Below are positions 1-10,301 of a stretch of 64,000 bases of DNA, in pieces (positions within the stretch are counted from its first letter, which is position 1; each line of letters opens with the position of its first letter). A program made the translations under genes and the position numbers. Origin of the DNA: Pseudomonas sp. MTM4 (GTDB lineage: Bacteria > Pseudomonadota > Gammaproteobacteria > Pseudomonadales > Pseudomonadaceae); the NCBI RefSeq assembly GCF_019355055.1, contig NZ_CP048411.1, forward strand, positions 868,001 through 932,000, given 5' to 3'. The notes below the pieces were generated by a model. That model saw nothing but the letters and a program-made list of their open reading frames with translations. It had not been told where the DNA came from and did not search any database.

Positions 1-118
1 GCAAAAAGCAGGACTGGCGGACAACGCGAAGCTAACCCCCTCTTTCATCCCGCCGAGGCTCGACCCAACAGCCTGCCTCGGCGGAGTACTTTCGGCTTTC
101 TAGCCAAAGTGGCTCGGC
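1..118. other. Edge region downstream of prpF
   Basis: This is the stretch after the prpF stop codon. In the pseudomonads I know, prpD follows prpF, so prpD may start just outside the window. I cannot recognise a PrpD N-terminus here. A short minus-strand frame is open to the edge but resembles nothing I know. The only clear structure is the inverted repeat described separately. Confidence 0.5.
50..84 (-). terminator. Possible terminator or mRNA 3' hairpin after prpF
   Basis: Nine-base arms CCGCCGAGG (50-58) and CCTCGGCGG (76-84) are perfectly complementary around a 17-base loop. No U-tract follows on the minus strand. It may therefore be an intercistronic stabilising hairpin before a further prp gene rather than a true terminator. 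Confidence 0.3.
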
Positions 119-1306
119 TCAGAAGCAGTCGCCCGGCACGCGCACCCAACCCTCCATCAGGATGCGCGCGCTGCGGCTCATGACTGCTTTGGTCACTGTC
201 CACTGACCATCTACCTGCTTCGCCTCGGCGCCGACCCGCAGGGTGCCGGATGGATGGCCGAAGCGCACCGCCTCGCGATCACCGCCACCGGCCGCCAGAT
301 TGACCAACGTACCCGGAACCGCCGCTGCCGTGCCGATCGCGACTGCACAGGTGCCCATCATGGCATGGTGCAGCTTGCCCATGGACAGCGCGCGCACCAG
401 CAGGTCCACTTCGCCGGCCTCGATGGTCTTGCCGCTGGAAGCCACGTAGGTTTTCGGCTTGGAGACGAAGGCGACCTTTGGCGTGTGCTGGCGGGTCAGC
501 GCTTCGTCCGCCGTCTTGATTAGCCCCATGCGCAACGCACCGGCCACGCGGATGGCCTCCAGACGCGCCAGCGCCTCGGGGTTGCCGTTGATATCCTCGC
601 GCAGCTCCGTGCCCTGATAGCCAATGTCCTCGGCATTGACGAACACAGTGGGGATACCGGCGCTGATCATGGTCGCCTTCAACGCGCCGATGCCCGGCAC
701 CTCTAGTTCGTCGACCAGGTTGCCGGTGGGGAACATAGAGCCGCCCTCCTCGCCATCATCGGACGGGTCGAGAAATTCGAGCACGATTTCGGCCGCCGGA
801 AAGGTCACGCCGTCCAGCTCGAAATCGCCGGTTTCCTGCACCTGGCCATTACTGACCGGCACATGGGCGATGATGGTCTTCTGGATATTGGCCTGCCAGA
901 TGCGAACCTCGCAGGTGCCGTTCTCGGGAATGCGCGTCGGATCAATCAGTCCGGCATGAATGGCGAAGGCGCCGGCACCGGTAGACAGATTGCCGCAGTT
1001 ACCACTCCAATCGACGAACGCCTTGTCGATTGAAACCTGGCCGTAGAGGTAATCCACGTCGTGATCGGGCTGGTTGCTCTTCGAGAGGATCACGCACTTG
1101 CTGGTGCTGGAGGTGGCGCCGCCCATGCCGTCGATATGCGCGGCATAAGGATCTGGGCCGCCGATCACGCGCATGAACAGCTTGTCGCGGGCTGCGCCTG
1201 GAAGCTGGCAGCGCTCGGGAAGGTCCTGCAGGCGGAAGAACACGCCCTTGCTGGTGCCGCCACGCATATAGGTAGCGGGAATCTTGGTCTGGGACACACA
1301 AGCCAT
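119..1306 (-). CDS. prpF: 2-methylaconitate cis-trans isomerase PrpF
   Basis: The 395-residue protein matches the full usual length of PrpF. It belongs to the diaminopimelate-epimerase-like fold and isomerises trans- to cis-2-methylaconitate, so that the AcnD product can re-enter the methylcitrate cycle. The N-terminus reads PATYMRGGTSKGVFF, the family's opening signature, and SGNCGNLSTGAGAFAI contains the conserved cysteine region. It is the most distal visible gene of the minus-strand prp operon, 115 bases after acnD, and its presence next to acnD (rather than a PrpD-only route) is the usual pairing. The ribosome binding site is weak, so translation may depend on the upstream gene. Confidence 0.95.
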   Translation of the reverse strand: MACVSQTKIPATYMRGGTSKGVFFRLQDLPERCQLPGAARDKLFMRVIGGPDPYAAHIDGMGGATSSTSKCVILSKSNQPDHDVDYLYGQVSIDKAFVDWSGNCGNLSTGAGAFAIHAGLIDPTRIPENGTCEVRIWQANIQKTIIAHVPVSNGQVQETGDFELDGVTFPAAEIVLEFLDPSDDGEEGGSMFPTGNLVDELEVPGIGALKATMISAGIPTVFVNAEDIGYQGTELREDINGNPEALARLEAIRVAGALRMGLIKTADEALTRQHTPKVAFVSKPKTYVASSGKTIEAGEVDLLVRALSMGKLHHAMMGTCAVAIGTAAAVPGTLVNLAAGGGDREAVRFGHPSGTLRVGAEAKQVDGQWTVTKAVMSRSARILMEGWVRVPGDCF

Positions 1307-1324
1307 AAAGAGTTCTCATGAAAC

Positions 1325-1398
1325 GTTGCCGCCACGGCGGCAACGGGAATGGAATGCGGTCTCTGCCAGACCGATCTTTCTGCTGTCGTCGACAGCAG
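1325..1398. repeat. Two hairpins in the acnD-prpF gap
   Basis: Two perfect inverted repeats lie in the 115-base spacer. The first has arms GTTGCCGCC (1325-1333) and GGCGGCAAC (1336-1344). The second has arms CTGCTGTCG (1380-1388) and CGACAGCAG (1390-1398). Neither is followed by a U-run on the minus strand, so they look like intercistronic mRNA structures rather than intrinsic terminators. The role is inferred. Confidence 0.5.
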
Positions 1399-1421
1399 GA
1401 GATCGATCAGCGAAAACGCGC

Positions 1422-4025
<2,604 letters not shown>

Positions 4026-4066
4026 GCCGGAAGAACTCAATCAGAAATGTTCCGTAAAGCAAGGAA

Positions 4067-4088
4067 GGGAAGCCCTTGCGGGCCTCCC
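4067..4088 (-). repeat. GNRA-type hairpin in the prpC-acnD gap
   Basis: On the minus-strand RNA the arms GGGAGGCCC and GGGCUUCCC pair, with one G-U, around a GCAA tetraloop. There is no U-run afterwards. It is probably an intercistronic stability or processing element; this role is inferred. Confidence 0.45.
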
Positions 4089-4097
4089 CTCTTCCGA

Positions 4098-5225
4098 TCA
4101 GCGCTCGGCGATCGGTACGACCTTGCGCTGTTCCGGACCGATGTAATCGGCGCTCGGCCGAATGATCCGGTTGTTGCTGCGTTGTTCGAACACATGGGAC
4201 GCCCAGCCGGTGACACGCGAGCAGACGAAGATCGGCGTGAACAGCTTGGTGGGGATGCCCATGAAGTGATAGGCCGAAGCGTGGTAGAAGTCGGCGTTGG
4301 GGAAGAGCTTCTTCTGCTCCCACATGGTCTCATCGACAGCTACCGATACCGGATACAGCACGGTATCGCCGACTTCCTCGGCCAATTTCTTAGCCCAGAC
4401 CTTGATGACTTCGTTGCGGGGATCGGAAACGCTGTAGATGGCGTGACCGAAGCCCATGATCTTTTCCTTGCGCTCGAGCATGCCCAACAGGCCTTCGCGT
4501 GCCTCTTCGGGAGTATTGAAGCGCTCGATCAGCTCCATGGCCGCCTCGTTGGCGCCGCCATGCAGCGGGCCACGCAGCGAACCGATGGCGCCGGTCACGC
4601 AGGAGTACAGGTCGGAGAGGGTCGAAGCACAGACCCGCGCGGTGAAGGTCGAGGCGTTGAACTCGTGCTCGGCATAGAGGATCAGCGAGACGTTCATCAC
4701 CCGGACGTGAAGGTCGCTCGGCTTCTTGCCGTGCAGCAGCGCGAGGAAATGCCCGCCCAGGGTGTCTTCGTCGCTGGTGCACTCGATGCGTACGCCGTCG
4801 TGGGTGAAGCGATACCAGTAGCACATGATCGCCGGGAATGCGGCCATCAGGCGCTCGGCGACGTCACGCTGCTGCTCGAAGCTGACTTCCGGCTCCAGAG
4901 TGCCGAGCACCGAAGCGCCGGTACGCATGACATCCATCGGATGAGCGCTGGCCGGTATGCGCTCCAGCACTTCCTTCAGCGCCTGCGGCAGATCGCGTAG
5001 CGTCTTCAGCCGGTTCTTGTAAGCCGCCAGTTGCTCGACATTGGGCAGCTCCCCGTGGAATAGCAGGTAGGCCACTTCCTCGAAATCGGCCACGGCAGCC
5101 AGATCGCGAACGTCATAACCGCGATAGGTCAGACCGGCGCCTTCCTTGCCGACGGTACACAAAGCGGTCTGTCCAGCGATCTGACCGCGCAGGCCCGCCC
5201 CGCTCAATACTTTTGCTTCAGCCAT
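4098..5225 (-). CDS. prpC: 2-methylcitrate synthase PrpC
   Basis: The 375-residue type II-like citrate synthase condenses propionyl-CoA with oxaloacetate. Family landmarks are LTYRGYDVRDLA near residue 30, LHGGANEAAMELI and GFGHAIYSVSDPR with the two active-site histidine regions, and SVAVDETMWEQKKLFPN near the C-terminus. The ATG at 5225 (MAEAKVLSGAGLRGQ) is preceded by AAGGAG at good spacing; the frame stays open 36 codons further upstream, but that part is not PrpC-like. It sits between prpB and acnD as in other pseudomonads. Length and context favour methylcitrate synthase over GltA, which is about 430 residues. Confidence 0.96.
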   Translation of the reverse strand: MAEAKVLSGAGLRGQIAGQTALCTVGKEGAGLTYRGYDVRDLAAVADFEEVAYLLFHGELPNVEQLAAYKNRLKTLRDLPQALKEVLERIPASAHPMDVMRTGASVLGTLEPEVSFEQQRDVAERLMAAFPAIMCYWYRFTHDGVRIECTSDEDTLGGHFLALLHGKKPSDLHVRVMNVSLILYAEHEFNASTFTARVCASTLSDLYSCVTGAIGSLRGPLHGGANEAAMELIERFNTPEEAREGLLGMLERKEKIMGFGHAIYSVSDPRNEVIKVWAKKLAEEVGDTVLYPVSVAVDETMWEQKKLFPNADFYHASAYHFMGIPTKLFTPIFVCSRVTGWASHVFEQRSNNRIIRPSADYIGPEQRKVVPIAER

Positions 5226-5280
5226 GGTTATCTCCTTATTGGATTTATTCTGGATATCGCACATCGGTGGAAGGCTCCGA

Positions 5281-5297
5281 CGGTTCTGCCGGAACCG
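5281..5297 (-). repeat. Small hairpin in the prpB-prpC gap
   Basis: Arms CGGTTC (5281-5286) and GAACCG (5292-5297) enclose a five-base loop in the 79-base spacer upstream of the prpC ribosome binding site. All three visible gaps between the prp enzyme genes therefore contain a hairpin. The function is unknown. Confidence 0.35.
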
Positions 5298-5304
5298 GAC
5301 GCGC

Positions 5305-6192
5305 TCAGCTCTTCTTCTGAGCGAACAACGCATCGAGGCTCTGCTCGAAAGCGTGGTAGTTGATGCGGTCGTACAGCTCCATGCGGGTCTGCATGGTATC
5401 GATCACGTTCTTCTGCGTGCCGTCACGGCGCAGCGCGGTGTAGACGTTCTCCGCCGCCTTGTTCATGGCGCGGAAGGCCGATAGCGGATAGAGCACCAGA
5501 GAGACGTCGACGCTGGCCAGCTCCTCGGTGGTATACAGCGGCGTCGCTCCAAACTCGGTGATATTGGCCAGGATCGGCGCATTCACGCGATCGGCGAACG
5601 TCTTGTACATCGACAGCTCGGTGATGGCCTCCGGAAAGATCATGTCGGCGCCCGCCTCGATGCAGGCTTGGGCACGCTCAAGGGCGGACTCCAGCCCCTC
5701 CACTGCCAGCGCATCGGTGCGCGCCATGATCACGAAGCTGTCATCAGTGCGCGCATCCACCGCCGCCTTGATGCGGTCAACCATCTCCTGCTGGGAGACG
5801 ATCTCCTTGTTCGGGCGATGGCCGCAGCGCTTGGCGCCAACTTGGTCCTCGATATGGATCGCCGCCGCGCCGAACTTGATCATCGACTTGACGGTACGCG
5901 CCACGTTGAAGGCCGAGGAGCCGAAACCGGTGTCGACATCCACCAGCAGCGGCAGATCGCAGACATCGGTGATGCGGCGCACATCGGTCAGCACGTCGTC
6001 GAGCCCGGTGATGCCGAGATCCGGCAGTCCCAACGAACCGGCCGCGACACCGCCACCGGACAGGTAAATGGCCTTGAAGCCGGCGCGCTTGGCCAGCAGC
6101 GCATGGTTGGCATTGATCGCGCCGACGACCTGCAGCGGGTGCTCACTGGCCACGGCGTCACGGAAACGCTGACCGGCAGTAGGAAGAGTCAT
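5305..6192 (-). CDS. prpB: 2-methylisocitrate lyase PrpB
   Basis: The 295-residue protein of the PEP mutase / isocitrate lyase superfamily cleaves 2-methylisocitrate to pyruvate and succinate. The catalytic loop KRCGH is at residues 121-125, following the metal-binding segment VDVDTGFG (84-91) and AIHIEDQ (111-117). Full length, with no sign of damage. Its ATG overlaps the stop of the upstream gntR gene in an ATGA arrangement, so the regulator and the first enzyme are translationally coupled. It is the first structural gene of the methylcitrate operon. Confidence 0.97.
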   Translation of the reverse strand: MTLPTAGQRFRDAVASEHPLQVVGAINANHALLAKRAGFKAIYLSGGGVAAGSLGLPDLGITGLDDVLTDVRRITDVCDLPLLVDVDTGFGSSAFNVARTVKSMIKFGAAAIHIEDQVGAKRCGHRPNKEIVSQQEMVDRIKAAVDARTDDSFVIMARTDALAVEGLESALERAQACIEAGADMIFPEAITELSMYKTFADRVNAPILANITEFGATPLYTTEELASVDVSLVLYPLSAFRAMNKAAENVYTALRRDGTQKNVIDTMQTRMELYDRINYHAFEQSLDALFAQKKS

Positions 6193-6911
6193 GCATTGCC
6201 CCTTTCATATGGTATTTGTTCGAGAACGCCCTGGAAGTGACGCTCGACGTTGCGCTTGGAAGCCGCGATATGGCGGCGCATCAGCAGCTCCGCCAATTCG
6301 CCATCGCGCTCGGCGATGGCATCGAGGATTCGGTGATGTTCGGCGAAGGCCTGATGCGGCCGGTTCGGCGTGGTGGAAAACTGGATGCGATACATGCGCA
6401 CCAGCTGATAAAGCTCGTCGCAGAGCAACTTGGCCAGGGTGCGATTGCCACTGCCTTGGATGATCCGGTAGTGAAAATCGAAATCGCCTTCCTGCTGGTA
6501 ATAACCGACGCCCGCCTGGAAGGCCTCATCGCGCTCATGCGTGCTCAGCACGCGCCGCAGCTCTTCGATCTCGGCGTCGCTCATGCGCTCGGCGGCCAGC
6601 CGACAGGCCATGCCCTCCAGGGATTCGCGGATCTCGTAGAGCTCGATCAGCTCGGCATGGCTGAGGGAAACAACCCGTGCGCCCACATGGGGAATCCGCA
6701 CTAGCAGCTTCTGCCCTTCCAGGCGGTGGATCGCCTCGCGCAACGGCCCACGACTGATGCCATAGGTGCGCGCCAGCTCCGGCTCGGAAATCTTGCTGCC
6801 GGGTGCGATATCGCCCTTGACGATGGCCGCCTGAATCAGCCGGAACACGTGTTCGGACAGGGTTCCGCTATCTAATTGATCAGAACGGAGGTTTTCGACG
6901 GTATCGAGCAT
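6189..6911 (-). CDS. GntR-family (FadR subfamily) regulator of the prp operon
   Basis: A 240-residue regulator with an N-terminal winged helix-turn-helix (residues about 15-80; [25 protein letters not shown] is typical) and a helical FCD-type C-terminal ligand domain rich in His, Arg and Glu (about 90-225). It heads the operon and overlaps prpB by four bases. By position it should sense a methylcitrate-cycle intermediate and repress its own operon, as the equivalent pseudomonad GntR is thought to do. This differs from enterobacteria, where PrpR is a sigma-54 activator. The ligand is inferred, not visible. Confidence 0.9.
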   Translation of the reverse strand: MLDTVENLRSDQLDSGTLSEHVFRLIQAAIVKGDIAPGSKISEPELARTYGISRGPLREAIHRLEGQKLLVRIPHVGARVVSLSHAELIELYEIRESLEGMACRLAAERMSDAEIEELRRVLSTHERDEAFQAGVGYYQQEGDFDFHYRIIQGSGNRTLAKLLCDELYQLVRMYRIQFSTTPNRPHQAFAEHHRILDAIAERDGELAELLMRRHIAASKRNVERHFQGVLEQIPYERGNA

Positions 6912-6972
6912 ATTGTTGACACCACGGATAACAATTGCCGATAAATTACGCCATTAATCGCGAGATGGTCAA
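6912..6972 (-). promoter_or_regulatory. Candidate prp operon promoter with proximal operator-like half
   Basis: On the minus strand TTGACC (6967-6972) and TAATTT (6943-6948) are separated by 18 bases, a reasonable sigma-70 pair. ATTGTTGAC (6912-6920), immediately before the gntR start codon, matches most of the palindrome at 6987-6998 and may be a second operator. This is assigned by eye. Confidence 0.45.
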
Positions 6973-6986
6973 TGGGACGAAAGTAG

Positions 6987-6998
6987 ATTGTCGACAAT
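6987..6998. promoter_or_regulatory. Probable GntR operator
   Basis: ATTGTCGACAAT is a perfect 12-base palindrome just upstream of the candidate prp promoter, in the divergent region between gntR and the 7.2 kb operon. Palindromes of this type are expected for FadR-subfamily GntR proteins, and similar sites are known to me upstream of other GntR-controlled prp operons. Binding is inferred. Confidence 0.6.
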
Positions 6999-7187
6999 AC
7001 GGCCAGCGAGGCGCGATTGGTATCGATGACTTTACGCGCCCGAGCTCAAGGCATAAGCCTAGTCGGGGGAACGAACGGCCATGTAGAATGCGCCGGTATT
7101 CCGCGCCTGGCGCTCGCCTCGCCATGCCCTCCTAGCTCACGGGCTGCCGTTTCGCCCATGCTTTCCGACTCGACTAATCCTGGACCT

Positions 7188-7724
7188 ATGAGCGCCAAAC
7201 CCTTCCTTCTGTCGCTGTGCCTTCTGGCCTCCCCGCTCTTCGCCCAGGCGGATGGCAAAACCATCTATGGCCTGAACGAACATGTCGCTCTACCCGACTT
7301 TGGTATCGAGCTGCCTGCGAAACTCGATACGGGCGCGCAGACCGCCTCGCTCAGCGCGCGCGATATCGAAAACTTCAAGCGCAAAGGGAAGGAATGGGTT
7401 CGCTTCTACCTCGCCGTCGACGAGGCTCATGACCACCCGATCGAGCTGCCGCTGCAGCGCATCAGCAAGATCAAACGTCGCGCTGGAGACTTCGATCCAG
7501 AAGAAGAAAAAACCTATACACCGCGCCCCGTCGTGGAGCTCGAGCTGTGCATGGGCAAGGCCAAACGCAGCATTGAAGTGAACCTCACGGACAGAAGTGC
7601 ATTCCAATATCCACTTTTAATAGGTTCCGATGCGCTTACTCGCTTCGGTGCCTTGGTCGATCCAAGCCTTAAGTACGCTGCTGGCAAACCCGGCTGCATT
7701 ATCGAATCCGACGCTGACGAGTAA
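7188..7724 (+). CDS. Exported retropepsin-like protease, PF05618 (RimB / 'ATP-dependent zinc protease') family
   Basis: A 178-residue protein with a cleavable signal peptide (FLLSLCLLASPLFAQA) followed by one domain. The motif LPAKLDTGAQTASLSA carries the DTGA signature of PF05618, once called a zinc protease but now viewed as retropepsin-like. The start is the ATG at 7188; another in-frame ATG at 7158 would put a polar stretch ahead of the signal peptide. It ends five bases before the 7TM gene and is the first of three co-oriented genes that include an ATP-grasp ligase. PF05618 proteins often sit beside RimK-like ATP-grasp enzymes, so it may trim or process the ligase's product. Substrate unknown. 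Confidence 0.85.
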   Translation: MSAKPFLLSLCLLASPLFAQADGKTIYGLNEHVALPDFGIELPAKLDTGAQTASLSARDIENFKRKGKEWVRFYLAVDEAHDHPIELPLQRISKIKRRAGDFDPEEEKTYTPRPVVELELCMGKAKRSIEVNLTDRSAFQYPLLIGSDALTRFGALVDPSLKYAAGKPGCIIESDADE

Positions 7725-7728
7725 TTCC

Positions 7729-9255
7729 ATGCGCGCCCTTACCCTGCATCTCAAAGTCCTGATTTTCCTGCTCGTCACGCTGGGCATCGCGATCACCGCG
7801 TACCAGATTTTCGTCCTCGGCATCCCGATTACCGAAGACGAAACCGATGACCTATGGAATATCGACGCCAAAGTCGAGTTCCAGGCCAGCCCGCGCGAGC
7901 CCGTGAAGCTGCAGATGTACGTACCTCCGCTGAACCAGGAGTTCGTCAGCCTCAACGAAAGCTTCATCTCCAACAATTACGGTGTCAGCATCAACCGCGC
8001 CGACGGCAACCGTCGTGTCACCTGGTCGGCGCGGCGCGCCAGTGGTAATCAGACGCTCTACTACCGCCTGGTGCTCACCAGACGCTACAGCGGCGAACAA
8101 ACCGCGGCCACCGGCCCGATCTTCCGCGACAGCATTCCGGTCGAAGGGGCCGAAAAAATTGCTGCCGAGGCCCTGCTCTCACCGATCCGCCAGCATTCGG
8201 CCGATGTCGAGACCTTCATCAGCGAAGCCATCAAGCGTGTAAACAATGTCGATGATGACAACGTTAAGCTGCTGCTCGGCGGCGACTCGTCGACCCCGAA
8301 CAAGGCCCGCGTGATCGATTTGCTGCTGTCCATCGCCCATGTTCCGATGGAGCGCGTGCATACCGTTCGACTGCTCGCCGATATGGCGCAAACGCCCGAG
8401 CTCTGGCTGCGCAGCTTCAACGGTGACAAATGGTTGTATTTCAATCCGGAAACCGGCGAGCAGGGTCTGCCGAAGGATCGTCTGGTCTGGTGGACCGGTG
8501 GCGAACCGCTCCTGACTCTCGAAGGTGGGCGTAACGCACAGGTGACGTTCACCCTCAACAGCAGCGAGATGAACGCCATTCGCCTGGCGAAGCTGACGGA
8601 CGAAAACACCGACGCGGACTTCCTCGAATATTCGCTGTATGGCCTGCCGCTGCAGACTCAGCAGACCTACCAGATCATGATCATGATCCCGATCGGCGTA
8701 CTGGTGATTCTGATTCTGCGCAACCTCGGCGGCCTGCAGACGCTGGGCACCTTCACCCCGGTACTGATCGCCCTGGCCTTCCGTGAAACCCAGATTGGCT
8801 TCGGCATCATTCTGTTTACCCTCATTACCGCGCTTGGTCTGTCCCTACGCTCTTATCTCGAACACCTCAAGCTGCAAATGCTGCCGCGTCTCTCGGTCGT
8901 ACTCACGTTCGTCGTCGTGTTGATTGCAGTGATCAGCCTGCTGAGCCACAAACTTGGATTGGAGCGCGGACTCTCCGTCTCGCTGTTCCCGATGGTGATC
9001 CTGACCATGACCATCGAGCGCCTGTCGATCACCTGGGAAGAACGCGGTGGCGGTCATGCCTTCAAGGTGGCGGTCGGCACCCTGATCGCGGCAAGCCTGG
9101 CGTTCATGCTGATGAACATCCCGGAACTGACCTACTTCATCTTCACCTTCCCGGCAGTGCTGCTGATCATGGTGGGCTTCATGCTGGCTATGGGTCGCTA
9201 TCGTGGCTACCGCCTGACCGAGCTGTTCCGTTTCAAAGCCTTTCTGAAGGATTGA
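7729..9255 (+). CDS. Inactive transglutaminase fused to seven transmembrane helices
   Basis: A 508-residue inner-membrane protein. One N-terminal helix (about 9-30) is followed by a periplasmic domain (about 35-310) resembling the transglutaminase-like domain that has lost its catalytic residues (PF14400 type). From about residue 315 a block of hydrophobic helices fits the PF14402 7TM module. The start is the ATG at 7729, five bases past the preceding stop; the same frame is open further upstream inside the neighbour but reads out of character. It is probably the membrane anchor or receptor for the protease and ligase encoded on either side. Function not established as far as I know. Confidence 0.85.
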   Translation: MRALTLHLKVLIFLLVTLGIAITAYQIFVLGIPITEDETDDLWNIDAKVEFQASPREPVKLQMYVPPLNQEFVSLNESFISNNYGVSINRADGNRRVTWSARRASGNQTLYYRLVLTRRYSGEQTAATGPIFRDSIPVEGAEKIAAEALLSPIRQHSADVETFISEAIKRVNNVDDDNVKLLLGGDSSTPNKARVIDLLLSIAHVPMERVHTVRLLADMAQTPELWLRSFNGDKWLYFNPETGEQGLPKDRLVWWTGGEPLLTLEGGRNAQVTFTLNSSEMNAIRLAKLTDENTDADFLEYSLYGLPLQTQQTYQIMIMIPIGVLVILILRNLGGLQTLGTFTPVLIALAFRETQIGFGIILFTLITALGLSLRSYLEHLKLQMLPRLSVVLTFVVVLIAVISLLSHKLGLERGLSVSLFPMVILTMTIERLSITWEERGGGHAFKVAVGTLIAASLAFMLMNIPELTYFIFTFPAVLLIMVGFMLAMGRYRGYRLTELFRFKAFLKD

Positions 9256-9258
9256 GCC

Positions 9259-10242
9259 ATGTTCGGTCTGATCAAGACGTGGAAGGCCCTGGAAGCCAAG
9301 GGCATCATGGGCATTAACCGCCGCAACGCGGACTATGTGCTCAAGTACAACAAGCGCAACCTGTACCCGATCGTCGATGACAAGATCATCACCAAGGAAC
9401 GGGCCATCGAAGCCGGTATCGATGTGCCGGAAATGTACGGCATCATCGAGACCGAGAAGGATATCGAGAAGCTCAAGGACATCGTAAAGGGGCGCCCCGA
9501 TTTCGTCGTCAAGCCGGCACAGGGCGCTGGTGGCGACGGCATTCTGGTGATCGCCGATCGATTCGAGGGCCGCTACCGGACGGTTTCGGGCAAGATCATC
9601 ACCCATGAGGAGATCGAGCATCAGATCTCCAACATCCTCACCGGGCTCTACTCCCTGGGCGGACACCGCGATCGGGCGCTGATCGAATACCGCGTTACGC
9701 CGGACCCGATCTTCAAGAGCATCAGCTACGAAGGCGTGCCGGACATCCGCATCATCGTACTGATGGGCTACCCGGTCATGGCCATGCTACGCCTGCCGAC
9801 CCGCCAGTCCGGCGGCAAGGCCAACCTGCACCAGGGCGCCATCGGCGTCGGCGTGGATCTGGCCACTGGTATCACCCTGCGCGGCACCTGGCTGAACAAC
9901 AAGATCACCAAACACCCCGACACCACCAACGCGGTAGATGGCGTGCAGCTGCCCAACTGGGACGGTTTCATGAAGCTCGCCGCCGGCTGCTATGAGCTGT
10001 GCGGGCTGGGCTACATCGGCGTCGACATGGTGCTCGACCAGGACAAGGGCCCGCTGATTCTCGAGCTCAACGCACGCCCTGGCCTGAACATCCAGATTGC
10101 CAATGACTGCGGTCTGACTCACCGGGCGCATGCGGTAGAATCGCGCATCGCCCAGCTTAAGGAAAAAGGCATCCAGGAGACTCCGGAAGAGCGAGTGGCA
10201 TTCGCCCAACAGCTGTTCGGGCATATTCCAGCCCACGACTAG
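9259..10242 (+). CDS. ATP-grasp ligase, alpha-L-glutamate ligase-like
   Basis: A 327-residue cytoplasmic ATP-grasp enzyme starting three bases after the 7TM stop. PDFVVKPAQGAGGDGI (about residues 80-95) is the nucleotide-binding lysine and glycine loop, and LILELNARPGLNIQIAN supplies the metal-binding Glu and Asn near residue 275. It resembles RimK-related and 'sugar-transfer associated' ATP-grasp proteins (PF14397 type). Such enzymes couple a carboxylate to an amine by an acyl-phosphate. The acceptor is unknown; tight linkage to an exported protease and a transglutaminase-like membrane protein suggests a peptide or amino-acid conjugate handled at the envelope. Confidence 0.85.
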   Translation: MFGLIKTWKALEAKGIMGINRRNADYVLKYNKRNLYPIVDDKIITKERAIEAGIDVPEMYGIIETEKDIEKLKDIVKGRPDFVVKPAQGAGGDGILVIADRFEGRYRTVSGKIITHEEIEHQISNILTGLYSLGGHRDRALIEYRVTPDPIFKSISYEGVPDIRIIVLMGYPVMAMLRLPTRQSGGKANLHQGAIGVGVDLATGITLRGTWLNNKITKHPDTTNAVDGVQLPNWDGFMKLAAGCYELCGLGYIGVDMVLDQDKGPLILELNARPGLNIQIANDCGLTHRAHAVESRIAQLKEKGIQETPEERVAFAQQLFGHIPAHD

Positions 10243-10253
10243 CTCACCGCTCT

Positions 10254-10277
10254 CGCCCGGCCCTCAGCGGTCGGGCG
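10254..10277 (+). terminator. Weak hairpin after the ATP-grasp gene
   Basis: Arms CGCCCG (10254-10259) and CGGGCG (10272-10277) close a GC-rich stem just after the ligase stop and before pabB. There is no U-run, so it may be a weak terminator or only a 3' end stabiliser. Confidence 0.35.
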
Positions 10278-10301
10278 CTCCTGCCTAGCCGATCATTGCC
10301 A

